Notes under the pieces: model-generated
Database searches by the model: none
What the model saw: only the letters and a program-made list of their open reading frames with translations
Told to the model about the DNA's origin: nothing
Origin: Cannabis sativa
Taxonomy: Eukaryota; Streptophyta; Magnoliopsida; Rosales; Cannabaceae
DNA: 64,000 nucleotides
Direction of reading: 5' to 3'
Assembly: GCF_029168945.1 (NCBI RefSeq)
Contig: NC_083603.1
Location: forward strand, 8,494,001-8,558,000
Translations under genes and position numbers: made by a program
Shown here: positions 10,747 to 22,760 of the stretch, one piece after another
How the letters are laid out: each line of letters starts with the position of its first letter
How positions within the stretch are numbered: position 1 is the stretch's first letter

Positions 10747-11766
10747 TATAGACTTATTTAACTTATCTTATTTTTGTTAGAGATTTTGTCAAGAAAATGA
10801 AGTATTACAACTCCTAAAATATAATATAAGAACAATATAAATATTAAAGATTAATTAAAAATATATTAGTACATACGTATATTTATAGTCCTGATATTAT
10901 ATTAGACTTTAATTTGAGTTTATATTAATTTTTATTAATTTTATCAAAATTTGGTTGATTAGATAATTCTTAGCCCATAATATTAGGTTTAGCATTGTGG
11001 GCTTTTTTAGTTAACTAAAATATTGAATTTGATGAGCAAGCCCAATCTAACTTGTTAATGTAGTTAAGTTTAATTTCTTACATAACTCTATAAATACATT
11101 TTGTCTCATCACAATTATATACTTTTTTATATTAAAAAAAATAAAATTACTTCTGTTTTAGAGATCTAGAGAAAAAGACTTACTTGATAGTATTGAATTA
11201 TTACCTAAATTTATATATTATTATTGTATTCTAAATTATATACAAAATTAGTATTTTGGGTTTATTAGTTTTTTTAATATGTAATATCAGATTGTTAATT
11301 GTATATGATTTAGGACCTACAATTTGTGTAACAATTAATACGTACACATTAATTTTTACTAATTGCACGTTAATTTTGTTATTATTTTAGGTTGAATTTT
11401 TGTTTCTTCAATCATAAATATTTAGGGATTTTATTCGTCGTGAAATTATTTTTCTATTGATATATTACATGCGCTTAAGTTTATTGAGTATTGAGAGAGA
11501 ATATTATGTTCAAAATTTTAGTGTTTATATAATTATATTATAAAATTGATTTTGAATTTTTTGATTCTATTGACTATAGACTAAAATTGATTATGCATAT
11601 CTCATTAAAAAATATTTTACAATATTTCTACACATTTAATTTTAGAATAGACGAGATATAATTATCACAATCAAGTTATTTTTCGTTCTTAAATTTTTGA
11701 ATGGGTTTCAATCCGATTTACAATTGTTTAGTTGTTTATACCCAAAACTGATCAAATAGATTGGTT
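10747..11766. other. AT-rich intergenic sequence
   Basis: About 1 kb with no convincing gene, repeat boundary or RNA gene. It is the pre-existing DNA into which the LINE at 11782 inserted. Confidence 0.5.
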
Positions 11767-11781
11767 AGAAAACTATTAAGT
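11767..11781. repeat. LINE target-site duplication, left copy
   Basis: The 15 bases AGAAAACTATTAAGT recur exactly at 17765-17779, directly after the LINE poly(A) tail. They define both ends of the insertion and show it is complete at its 5' end or nearly so. Confidence 0.92.
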
Positions 11782-11951
11782 GTAATCTTCACTATTTTGA
11801 TAGTTGAAAAAGATCACTTTGTGTTAGTCTCCCGTTAGTTTCGGAGCTTCTGAAACTACCTGGGAATCGTAGTCCTTTCATGGGAAGGGTGGAGTCGACT
11901 GTTACGATCGTTTTTCTGCTGTATTTTCTGGCGTTTGTGCAAGTGCTGTCC

Positions 11952-13594
11952 ATGGATCTCGACTTGGTTAATCGGCTTGCAGAAGCCTTGCGATTGGATG
12001 ACGGTGATGGACCGGTTCTTGAACTGAATAAAGCTGGCATTGAGGAAGGAAAGAAGAGATTGGATCTGTGTCTTGTTGGTAAAGTTATTGGCCCTAGACC
12101 GGCCAATAAAGAGGGAATTGAGAATGCGATGAAGGGGATTTGGAAACTTAACCATCGGTTTCAGGTGGAGGAATTGAGCTCCAAGAATGTTTTCCGATTC
12201 GTTTTCGGTAGCCGTGAGGATAGGCAGCGGGTTTACGGTGGCGGACCGTGGACAATAGATAAACAATTGATTTGTTTTGTGAAGCCAATGGGATTGGGAG
12301 AGATTTCGAAAATGAATTTTGATTTTACGTCCTTTTGGATATCGATCAACAACGTTCTGTTGGCGTGCATGACGGAATTGTTTGCACGGGAATGGGCCGA
12401 GAGGATTGGTAAGCTTGAAGATATCAAGCTTGTCAATGGCACAATGAATGTGAGGGTGCGGATGAATATCACTGAACCTCTTAAACGAGGACTGCAGGGG
12501 GCAGTGGACGAGCTAGGTAATGAGGTTTCACTCTTATTTCAATACGAACATTTACCTGACTTTTGTTTTGATTGTGGTATAATTGGGCATAAGGCATTGG
12601 ATTGTCCTTTGAGGGACTTTGTTGGGGATAATCCTAGACCCGATCGTGGGAGGTATGGATCTTGGATGTGTGCTCCGAGTTCTCCACCTCGTGATCGTGT
12701 TCGGTACTAGAAAAAACGTGACAATTTGCCGTCTAATAGGCCGATCATGTCTATGGGAGAGGCCTCGAGAATTCTAGCTGCTGTGGAAAGGGGCGGGTTC
12801 GTTACTCAGGTCCTACACATGAGGAGTTGGCTCCCACTTCTGTGTTAGAGGGCCGTGAGCGTGATGTAGGGGTGAAGTCTAGGCTTGCGACTGGTCAAGG
12901 TGGTAAGGTGGCTGCGGGTGTATCGTCTTCTTTGAAAGGCACACAGGCGGGTGTGGCTCAAATGGTTGGTAATGATCTGGGGAAGGTGGTGCCAAGGTGT
13001 GAATCAGATGAGATAAATGAGCCATTGGGTGATGTAGTTGCTAATCAAGGTGAGGGTGGTGAGTGTTCTTTGATGCATGAATTACCCGATTGTGACATGG
13101 GAAAGCCTATGGTGGAGGAGGAGTGTTCTATGGTTGGGGGTAGTGGCTCGGATGAGGGGATAGAGGCCGAGAATGAGGGTGGTAATATGGTTCATAAAAG
13201 CATGCATGCATTGAATCATGTTGATAAGGGTAAGGGTGTTTTGGACCTTTCATCTCAAGTGGAAGTTTCTTTTACCCAAGCACTTCAACAAACATTTGAA
13301 CCGCTTATCAATGCGCAAAAGGCTAAGACTTGGAAGCGACTAAATTCCTCTCGGGGCCGTGGGTCTAAAGGTATGTCTAAGTCGAGCTCGGTTCCCATTA
13401 GCCCAAAATTATCACATGTGTTAGTTGCTAATGCTAAAAATAAGGCGAGCCCGAAGGTTGGTGGTGGAGGTAAAAGGAAAATGAATGTTGATGTTCAATA
13501 TGAAAGTGTGAAGAAGGGGCGATTGGAGGCGCAGTCTGATGGTGTCCCTGAGAACGTAAGTATTTTATTGGCGAAGCCTGCTCAGGAGCCATGA
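11952..13594 (+). pseudogene. LINE ORF1: nucleic-acid-binding gag-like protein (DUF4283 plus zinc knuckle)
   Basis: The likely start is the ATG at 11952, where MDLDLVNRLAEAL begins in the style of plant LINE ORF1. An upstream ATG at 11880 is in frame and would add a hydrophobic stretch of 24 residues. A DUF4283-like domain covers about residues 25-145, including the hallmark GGPWTIDKQL. A CX2CX4HX4C zinc knuckle (CFDCGIIGHKALDC) follows at about residues 204-217. The family binds RNA and forms the retrotransposition RNP. The frame meets TAG at 12708-12710 and needs a frameshift near 12815 to continue into a low-complexity basic C-terminal region (12827-13591). Its stop at 13592-13594 overlaps the ORF2 start. 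Confidence 0.85.
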
Positions 13595-16500
13595 GTCTTC
13601 TATGTTTGAATGTACGGGGACTGGGGAATCCTGGTGCGTTGACTGCTTTACGAACGGTGGTTCGTAAGTTTTCCCCAAGTTTAGTTTTTCTTTCTGAAAC
13701 TAAACTTTATGGTGGGTGGGCGGAAGGTATACGTCGTCATATTAGTTTTTCTAACAGTTTTCATGTTGATTATGTGGGGAAGAGTGGTGGATTGTTATTG
13801 TTGTGGAATGATTATTGGGATGTGTCTGTTAAGTCTTTTTCGGTTGGGCATATTGATGCTTTGGTGCAGTGTCCGGGGAGGAATTTATGGCGGTTCACAG
13901 GCTTTTATGGGAATCCTAAGGCAAGCGCTAGAGCCGATTCATGGCAATTATTGTGTAGGCTAAAGGGTCTGTTTGATCTTCCTTGGATATGTGGTGGTGA
14001 TTTCAATGAAATCCTTTCAATTAATGAAAAGAAGGGTGGTGTGGATCGGAGTTTGTCTGCTATTACTGAATTTCAACAAGCTCTGAATAATTGTGCTTTG
14101 GTTGATATGGGATTTGAAGGACAATGCTTTACTTGGCTTAATAAAAGGCATGGGGCGGCACATGTGCAAGAACGTCTGGATCGATACTTTTGTAACCAAG
14201 AGTGGAATAGTTTGTTTCCGTCTGTTAAAGTCATTAATGGAAATTTTATTCATTCGGACCATCGGCCTGTTGTGGCGGTTCTGGAAAATATTGTTTGTAG
14301 TCAACCGCATGATAAAAAGAGAAGTTTTCGGTTTGAAACTCATTGGTTGAAAGATGCAGAGTGTCGTGACATTGTTACTCAAGCGTGGTTGTCTCCGGAT
14401 GGCCTGTTGGATAACCAAGATAGTATTCTTGATATTTTTGGGAGGTGTGTCGATCGGTTAGGAGCTTGGAATAAAAGTAAGTTTGGTACAATTCCTAAGT
14501 TGGTGCGAGAAACTCAGCAACAGTTGGATGCTCTCCTCAGTGTGTCGGCCCCGTTGGTTCGAATGGATGAGGTCAAACGGCTTGAGACTAAGTTGAATGA
14601 TCTGTTGGCCAGGGAGGAGTGTTATTGGAAGCTGAGGTCGAGGGCGGATTGGCTTGCTATGGGTGATCGGAATACTAAGTACTTTCATAATAAGGCGACG
14701 AGAAGGAAGAAGAAGAATGCGATTGTAGAAATTATGACGGGAGGATGGCAGAAAGTTAACTTCGGGAGAGGATATTGTGGGTGAGATTGAGAATTATTTT
14801 GGCACTATATTTTCTTCAACCTCTCCTACGGTGCAACAAGTGGAGAGTGGGATTCATAATGTTCGGGTTAGTATATCTCCGGAAGAGTGTGTTACGCTTG
14901 AAGCGCCTTTCACTATTGATGATGTGTTGTGTGCGGTTAAGGCTATTGGGGCTACGAAGGCACCGGGGCCGGATGGATTTCATGCTATTTTCTTTCAGAA
15001 GTATTGGGATATTATTGGACCTCGGGTTTCAGCTGTGTGCCTTGCGATTTTGAATGGTCAACAGTCGGTGCGAAAGTTTAATAAGTCAAATGTTGTGTTG
15101 ATTCTGAAGATCTCTAGGCCGTCATTTGTCAAGGAATATCGGCCTATTAGTCTTTGTAGTGTGATGTACAAGATTGTGGCGAAGGTCGTGGCTTTACGGT
15201 TGAAAGGTACATTGTCTCCTCTAATTTCATCATTTCAAAGTGCGTTTGTGCCAGGTCGTTCTATTCATGATAATGTTATGGTGGGGTTCGAGTTGTTACC
15301 CTCTCTTTTCAAGAAGAATAATGGCGCTAGGGGGTTTATGGCTTTGAAGCTTGACATGAGTAAAGCGTATGATAGAGTTGAGTGGTGTTTTCTGCGTGCT
15401 ATTATGGGTAAGTTTGGGTTCCCTAGTAGGTGGGTGGATTTGATCATGGACTGTGTTACTTCGGCTCAGTATAGCTTTTTAGTGAATGGAAAGCCTCGGG
15501 GATGTGTGGTGCCTACAAGGGGATTGAGGCAAGGGTGTCCGCTCTCTCCTTATCTGTTTCTTTTTTGTGCGGAGGCTTTGTCTTCCCTGCTGCGTCAGGC
15601 AGAGTTTAGTGGTGAGTTAATGGGGTTTCGGTGCTCCCGGTCAGGGCCTCGGGTGTCTCATCTTTTCTTTGCTGATGACAGATTGATATTTGGTAGAGCC
15701 AATGGACGGGAGGTGGATTCTATCCGTCGGATTCTTCAGTGTTATGAGTTTGCTTCTGGCCAACAAGTCAATTTTGATAAGTCTGCTATCACATTCAGTC
15801 CGAATGTTTTACCTGCGGATCGTGCAAGTGTATTGGGTATTTTAGGCTTGGGGTCAGTTGCCACTCATGATAAGTATTTAGGTTTACCAACGGTTATTGG
15901 ACGGAACAAGAAGAGGACTTTTGCTAGTATTTGTGACAAGGTTCAAAAGCGAGTACGGGGTTGGAAGCGGAGTTTCTTTTCTGCTGGTGGTCGTGAGGTT
16001 CTGATTAAGGTTGTTCTACAAGCGGTTCCAACTTATTTAATGAGTATGTTCCAATTGCCTGTGGCGACATATGATAAGCTTCGTTCAATTATTCTTCAGT
16101 TTTGGTGGGGTACGAAGAATGATAAGCGGAAAATTTCTTGGGTGAAGTGGGAGAATGTGTGCCAGCCCAAATCAAAGGGGGGCTTAGGCTTCAAGGATCT
16201 TGTGCTCTTTAATCAAGCTATGGTTGCTAAACAAGTGTGGCGATTGCTACTATAGCCTGACTCATTGGCTGGCCGTGTATTGAAGCATAAGTATTTTCCC
16301 CATTATTCTATTCTGGAGGCGAAAGATCGACATGGTTCGTCTCATTTGTGGTCGAGTTTGATGTGGGGTTTGGAATTATTGCAAAATGGTATGCGGAAGG
16401 TTGTGGGAGATGGCCTGAGTATTAATGCTTTTCGGGATCCTTGGCTACCCAGGGCTAGAACGTTTCGACCTATTTCACCTTCTCCTCCTAGCTGTGTGAT

Positions 16501-17731
16501 GGTTAATGACTTGATTGGTGTGGATGGGGCGTGGAATGGCCACTCTTTGTCCCAATACTTTTTGGGGATGGATATCGAGATTATTCTTAGTATTCCGTTG
16601 CGGAGAGGTCTATGTTCGGATAGTTGGTGTTAGCATTATACTTCTAATGGTTGTTATACTGTCAAGAGTGGGTATGTTGTTGCTCTTGAGATGGCAGGTG
16701 AACGGAATGGTAGTTCCTCTGTGGATCAGGCGCATTGGTGGAATGGGATGTGGAATTTGAAGGTGCCACAGAAAGTAAAGATTTTCCTTTGGCGAATGTA
16801 TCATCGCGCTCTTCCAACTAATTCTGAGCTTATCAAGCGTAAGCTTCCTCTTCAGCCGCTGTGTCAAAGGTGTGGTGAGGAGGCGGAAACACCGGAACAT
16901 GCTTTAGTCTTTTGCTCTTCGTTGAGGCCTTTGTGGTCTAAGTTGCGGCTTTGGAAGTGGCTAACTCGTGGTAGTAATGGGTCTTTAGCGGAATTGCTGG
17001 TGTTTCTATTTGAGGTACTTGATCTGAAATCTTTTGCTTTGTTGTCGATGGTTTGGTGGTGGTTATGGTTTGATAGGAACTCAGTGTTGTTTGGGAAAAA
17101 GCAATCTCGTTTGGATGTGCTTGATGAATTAGCTCGGGAAGCTTTGGAGGATTTTCAGGGTGTGGGTTTGGGGGTTGGCGGTTTGTTGGGAGCCTCTACT
17201 ATGGGTGGAACTTTGAGGGGGGTCGGGTGTGGTGTGGAGAGGCGGCTCCATTGGTGTCCGCCGGCGCAAGGGGAGTTTGTGTTGTCGGTGGATGCGGCGG
17301 TCACTCCGGGGAGGGGGTTTGTGGGGTTTGGCGGTGTGATTCGTGGTGGTGAGGGGGTGGTGTGGGCGGCTTGGGTTATGGGCGTCGTGGGGGATTTCCA
17401 AGTGGTGGTGGCCGAGCTTATGGCTCTCCGAGCGGGTCTTGTTTGGGCTAACAGGCTAGGGTTCACTTTGGTGCGTGTGGAGACGGATTCTTCAATTGTT
17501 AGTTCTTGGATTAATTGTCCGAATAATATTCTTATGTTTAAGCCAATTGTTGAGGAGATTATTTCTCTTTTAGCGGCTGTTGGTGGTGGTTCTTGCTGTG
17601 CCATTTCGCGTGAGGCGAATGGTGTGGCCGATGCACTAGCTAAGTCTGTTACTAGTCCTTTAGGAGTTCAGTTGTGGACAGATGCTTGTCCTATAATTAT
17701 TGGTCCTCCTGTAACAACTGATTTGCTTTAA
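13591..17731 (+). pseudogene. LINE ORF2: endonuclease - reverse transcriptase - RNase H polyprotein
   Basis: Starts at ATG 13591, overlapping the ORF1 stop as ATGA. An apurinic-type endonuclease comes first: LNVRGLG, SETK, CGGDFNEI and SDHRPVV are visible in 13600-14270. A frameshift near 14760 is followed by reverse transcriptase (14777-16255) with [32 protein letters not shown] and the catalytic FADD. In-frame TAG codons at 16253-16255 and 16631-16633 interrupt the zf-RVT region, but the reading frame resumes unchanged on both sides. RNase H closes the protein (about 17230-17690) with VDAAV, AELMALRAGL, ETDSS and VADALAK supplying the acidic residues. The family nicks target DNA and copies its RNA in place (target-primed reverse transcription). 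This copy cannot make a full protein without repair or readthrough. Confidence 0.93.
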
Positions 17732-17779
17732 TTGAATGACATTCTTTCTTTCAAAAAAAAAAAAAGAAAACTATTAAGT

Positions 17780-17949
17780 CTTTCAACCCAATTTTTTTTT
17801 TATATATATGAAGTATTAATATTTTTTTTTTTCATTTACATATTATACTTTATATACCATACATTTTATATATTATAAAATATACTCTTTACTCATCTTT
17901 TACTATTCTAAAAAAAAAGTACATCTCCCGATACTTAAGATGGATAAAT
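17780..17949. other. AT-rich spacer
   Basis: Continuation of the host sequence split by the LINE. Nothing is recognised. Confidence 0.4.
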
Positions 17950-20690
17950 ATGTATCATGATCTATACTATGTATAGAATTTGTAAGTGGATTCATATTAA
18001 TTAATAATTTTTAGAATAGATAATCATACGAACAAAACTTCTCATTTTCCCATTGATTTAGCATTATTTTTTCGCCTATTTTTTGGCCTTTTTTCGTCTT
18101 GACCCGACTTGAGAGAATCGAGTCACGCGACCCACTTTCAGACCCAGTTCAAGGTTAAAGATGAACCCCTCAAACGAAGCCCATTCTTAGCCTCCACGCG
18201 TGGGGGCGCGTGCAGCACCTCTTGGAGTCATTTTTTGACGTTTCTTTTTTCCAACGTGCTTAAAATTTAATTTTTAATTTTTCTATAATTTTCAATTAAT
18301 TGTTTGACTCCATTTAGTATTTATTTTTAAATTTAATGATAATTATATAGTTAAAAATTATTAAAAATAATTTTTAATGATTTTTCGAAATTATTAAATC
18401 ATAGAATATTTTCCGAGCTTCTTCTCGTTCTATTTGACATAGTCACTCGCTTCTTTTGATTCATTTTGACTATGTAATCTCCATCAATACTTTTTTTACG
18501 TCTTTTTATTTTTATTGTTATAAATTTATAAAAACTTGATTGTTTGATGCAAAAAATAATATGTTATGATGGACACTTTATTTATTGATTATCGATATAT
18601 TATAAGCTTAAAGTGGGCACTTATGTTAAAATTGACGTTATCTAAGTTGTCTCATTTATTCTTGAATTACAGTTTAGAGTTAAGATTGTCTTGAACAATA
18701 ATTTTTTGGGCATTTTACAATTTTGTATACATTATTTTAATTAATTACAAAATATGTGCAAAAAAAACTTATTAACATTTTCTCATACACTTTTATATAT
18801 AATTAAAAACTTTTTTTCAATTTTTTTTATAATATATATATGGTAATAATTATTGATTAGTATATATATGGTAATATTGGTTATGTTTATTTTTATGTTT
18901 ACAATTATAATAAACATACTAATAATATAAAACATTTTATATATGTGTTTATTGGCTATGTTTATTTTTATGTTTACAATTATAATAAACATACTAATAA
19001 TATAAAATATTTTATATATGTGTTTATTTTATTTTCTATTAATTAAACATACTAATTTAATAAACAAAATAATAATATTTACATAAGTTTATTATATCAC
19101 TCTTCGTGTGTTATGTTTATTTTTTTAGTAATTTTTTAGAAAATAAATAATATATATAAAAAATTATTTATCTTTATCTTTTTCTTTGTTTATTAATTGT
19201 GTCGTGTTTATTTTTTTTAATTAAATAATTTTTGGAATTTATAAAGCTATGTTTGTTTATTTATTTTTTGATATAAGAATTATACTTCAATAGAAAACTC
19301 GTTCACTAACTCATTAGAAAATAATCAATATATAGAAACAATAAAAATATACTTATTTTAGTATAGTATAAATTGAATATGTCTATTTCTATGTTTACAA
19401 TTATAATAAACATACTAATAATATAAAATACTTTGTATATATATGTTTATTTTGTTTTCTATTTATTAAACATACTACTTTAATAAACAAAATAATAATA
19501 TTCACATATGTTTATTATATCACTCTACGTGTCATGTTTATTTTTAGTAATTTTAAGTATTGATTTATATTTATATACATTAATGTTTATAATTTTGATA
19601 TTGTATTTTATTAAAAAAAATCTTACTGAATTATAATAATTCATACTAAAATAGATAATAAACATTTATCTTTTAATAAAAAAAATATTTAACTTGTTTA
19701 TTTTTATAAATCTATTTAATTAATTTTACGAAATTGTTTATTTTGAAGTTTAATAAACATATTAAAAATGTATGGTTTCATGTAATAAGTTTTCAAAATG
19801 TATAAACTTTTAAAATAATTTTTTTTTGCACATTTTTTGTAATTATTTTGTTTTTGTTGTACATTTATGAAAAAAGCCCTAATTTTTTTGTTCCTACTTT
19901 TAAGAGTAATTTAGTTTCGCTTCCGCTTTTGGTTAAACATAGATAATATTTTTCTTTTTGCAATAATCATATTGATATTATGTTTGACTCCCAATTTATT
20001 GGAAACTTTTATTCTATTGGTCTTTACAATTATACTCCCTTAGCTTTCCTTTATATTAAGAAAATATCTTATTGTAATGGCACAAAAGATTAGATCATAT
20101 TTTTGAAGCAAGAGTTGATCGATTACTTCAAGTTAAAATTCTTTCTCCTCTTTATGCTTCTAGTTAGGATACTTGTGTTTATTGTGCTCGTGAAAATTGA
20201 CTAAAACAAGAAAGAAGATTGCTAACCGTAGTCAATATTTATTAAGAATTATCTACAATGGCATTAGTGGATCTTATTCCACTACTTTTTACAAAAAAAA
20301 AAATTAATAAATAAGTATTTTATAACTTTCATCAATGAATTTTCTCGATATGCCTTAACCTAACTGATTAAAGAAAAATTTGACGCTCTTGATAAACTCA
20401 AAATCTTTCAAAATGAGGTTGAGAAACAATTAAAAAGAGTCATCAAAGTTGTTTATTTGGATCGTGGAGAAGAATATTATGATCATTATTCAAAATCTTG
20501 ACACACATGAAGCTTTTTGCTTAATATTTACAAGAAAATTATACAGTTTCTCAATACACCATGCCTGGTTAAATTGAGAAAAATTGTGTTGTTGAAAGAA
20601 GAAATCACACTCTAATGGATATGGTTAGAAGCATGATGAGTAGATCAAATATACCAGAGTTTGTTATATAAAATTGTAAAGCTACGCAAG
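17950..20690 (+). pseudogene. Decayed Ty1-copia remnant, split by a MULE
   Basis: Segments match, in reverse complement and in order, the complete copia element at 47414-54773. 18050-18480 equals its 5' leader (around 53340-53760, including the GC-rich CACGCGTGGGGGCGCG part). 18590-18707 and 19880-20090 equal the protease/pre-integrase region, and 20340-20680 equals integrase. Integrase wording is still legible (FSRY, EKQLKRVIKV, HYSKS) but every frame has stops and indels. Most of gag is deleted between about 18480 and 18590. No LTR is recognised at either end. Similarity stops at about 20690. Confidence 0.8.
18708..19879. mobile_element. Non-autonomous Mutator-like element, family 1 (copy 2)
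   Basis: A 1172-bp element with a perfect 9-bp duplication TAATTTTTT (18699-18707 and 19880-19888) and ends GGGCATTTTACAATTTTG / CATAAATG...AAAAAAGCCC. It is the inverted near-identical partner of 3080-4246. It interrupts the copia remnant at a point where the complete copia element reads straight through (around 51660 on its minus strand). A 69-codon frame inside is AT-repeat translation. Confidence 0.92.
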
Positions 20691-22760
20691 TGCAAGTATC
20701 AAGCAGTACAGCAGTACTCACATAGGTGAGGTCAAATCACAGGGACTTGAAATTGAATACTACTAAATAAGATTTATATTTCATTGTATCCCTCGTACGG
20801 TGTGGCCTGAGGAACCTCTTTCCCTTCTCCTTCACCTTCAAGAGAACCAGTTGCAAGGGCTTCCTCTTGGCCATCAGCTTCCCCTATTTCCTCAGCAGCC
20901 CCAGGCATCTCAGGTTCGTTCTGTGGCTTTTTGGCAAACTCCACAGTAGCCATAGCAGTAAGTCAGGAAAGATGGGGATCCTCAATAGCAACCTCCTCAG
21001 GTTTTGCTAAGTCTTTGCCATTCTTTTGGGTTTGGGTAGAGGAGTAAGCTTGACGGTATGTTTAGCTACAGTAATTGCAATTTTTGCCTGCATGGAGTTT
21101 CTTCTCCAAGGCCCTAGGTGGCCCTCCGAAAGTGTGTCAGGGATGCTTGCGCACACCTTATATGCCCAAGAGGTCAGGAGGTATTGCCTCAAACCTCTAT
21201 TGATTTCCCAAATGAACCTTTTGTACCACTTGCCGCCTATCTATTTGGGTTAATGATGGTGCTGAAGGGTGGGTTCCAAAGACTCTGAAGAACCACTAGA
21301 TACTTCCCACTCGTCGAAGCTTGAAGGGAATGAATCTCCACTTGCTGATGATGAATCTGCTCGGGGTCTTGGTTGTTTTTCGTGGAGCAGTTGGAGTAGA
21401 TTGCTAACTATTTGGTGTTCACCTTCCCTAAATTTTCCTAGGTTCACCTACAAAAAGAGAGGGAGGTGAGGACCGAACATATGAGAGTGATACTCTGACC
21501 AAAAGGATTTGAGGATCAAAAAGGGAAAAAAATTCATCCCGACGATGAAAAGTCCAAAACAGAAAGCTTCAAAAACTCAAAAATTACCCAGAAGCTCCGA
21601 AGGGCCAGAGTTAAGAGGCCGAACAAGGATTTACAAGAAATTCGCAATAAAAAAGGTGTAATTCCAATTGGAAACCAAAGACCAAGAACCAAGCGCATGC
21701 ATTCGTGTTACCAATTGAAAATTCTAATTCTACTCACAAAGAACAAGTTCCAAAAATGTAGATTTTCTAGAACACTTTAAGGAAAATAGAAATATGTCAA
21801 AATTAAAAGGAAATGGTGAGAAAACTTACTCACTATATCAAGCTTATGAAAATCATTGTAGGAATGGTTTGTGTAACTTTGAAATATGAGAACCTCAACA
21901 AAAAGCTTGAAATCTTGAATAAGATAAGTTCTTTTGCTCTGAGATTTTAAAATTTAAAATGGGAAAAAAATGAAAAAGAAGCTTGTTTCCCTTTTTATAA
22001 GTTGTCTGAGGGGTATTTGGCATCCCCCCCCCCCCCTAAGAAAGGACAATAAGTACTCATTAAAGAGTATAACCATCAGAAGCACGTTCCTATGTAACCG
22101 TACTCACAATAGCCAAGATTCTATTTCCTATGCAAGGCATTAAATGCTAAGGATACTAAAGAGACAACCAATAATTTGTAACTTACATACTGAATAAGTT
22201 CACGTACGAGCGGTTGTTTCCACACGAACTTGGAGGCAAATATTATTTCAATTTTCGCATGGGATGACGTGACACCCAATAAGGTGACACATGAAGATCA
22301 TTCCAAGACCTGAACGGGTTATTTGCCTCCAGATGCTCTATCTAGAAGAGTCTACACTCAAAGTTTCCTAGTAAGCATCTAAACTAGACTTGTGCTTAAT
22401 GCTCCGAGTAGAATGTCTTTTGCTAGCTAAGCAGAATCCTCCGCATAGAAGGACGCAATGAATTTAGATTCTTTAATATATTTACCTTAAATATCTTCTA
22501 ATTTATAGCATGGTTAAATCTCTACATTTATGGGGTTTATTTTGCACAGCCGAGAAATTCGAGGGATTTGGCATTTGATTTTATATTTATTTCTTATTAT
22601 ATTTGGTAAAAAATATTCATTGTATCTTCTCAATTAATAGTGGAGTCATTCCACTGTTAAGGGGGCTCGAGTTTATATTTTCTAAACAACACTTATGTTG
22701 TCAAAATATTTGTAAGCCTTCATCAAGGTTGTTAAGAAACTCACATGGGCAGCTCCTTGT
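20691..22760. other. Unidentified region, probably old retroelement debris
   Basis: Coding-like sequence on the minus strand is visible between about 20780 and 21470. It includes an acidic stretch near 20790-20960, a stretch reading YLLTSWAYKVCASIPDT (21192-21100) and LLQLLHEKQPRPRADSSSA (about 21390-21340). It is broken by stops and I do not recognise the family. The plus-strand frames of 21026 and 21269 are its shadows. A run of about 14 C lies at 22026-22040. The remainder (21480-22760) has no clear boundary. Confidence 0.35.

Larger units (their letters stand above)
11782..17764 (+). mobile_element. Full-length L1-type LINE (non-LTR retrotransposon)
   Basis: A 5.98-kb element with a 15-bp perfect target duplication, a 5' leader of about 170 bases, ORF1 (gag-like), ORF2 (endonuclease, reverse transcriptase, zinc-binding RT region, RNase H) and an A-rich tail at 17752-17764. 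Plant LINEs are usually 5'-truncated, so a complete copy is notable. GC and codon use (GGT/GTG-rich) differ sharply from the AT-rich flanks. Coding breaks are few: one stop and one frameshift in ORF1, one frameshift and two stops in ORF2. This suggests recent insertion followed by light decay. Confidence 0.95.

Noticed and set aside
12233..17604. Several antisense and offset frames over the LINE
   Set aside because: They are shadows of the well-supported ORF1 and ORF2. Their residue composition reflects the GGT/GTG-rich sense codons.
18783..18992. 69-codon frame
   Set aside because: Translation of AT-rich repeats inside a non-coding MULE.
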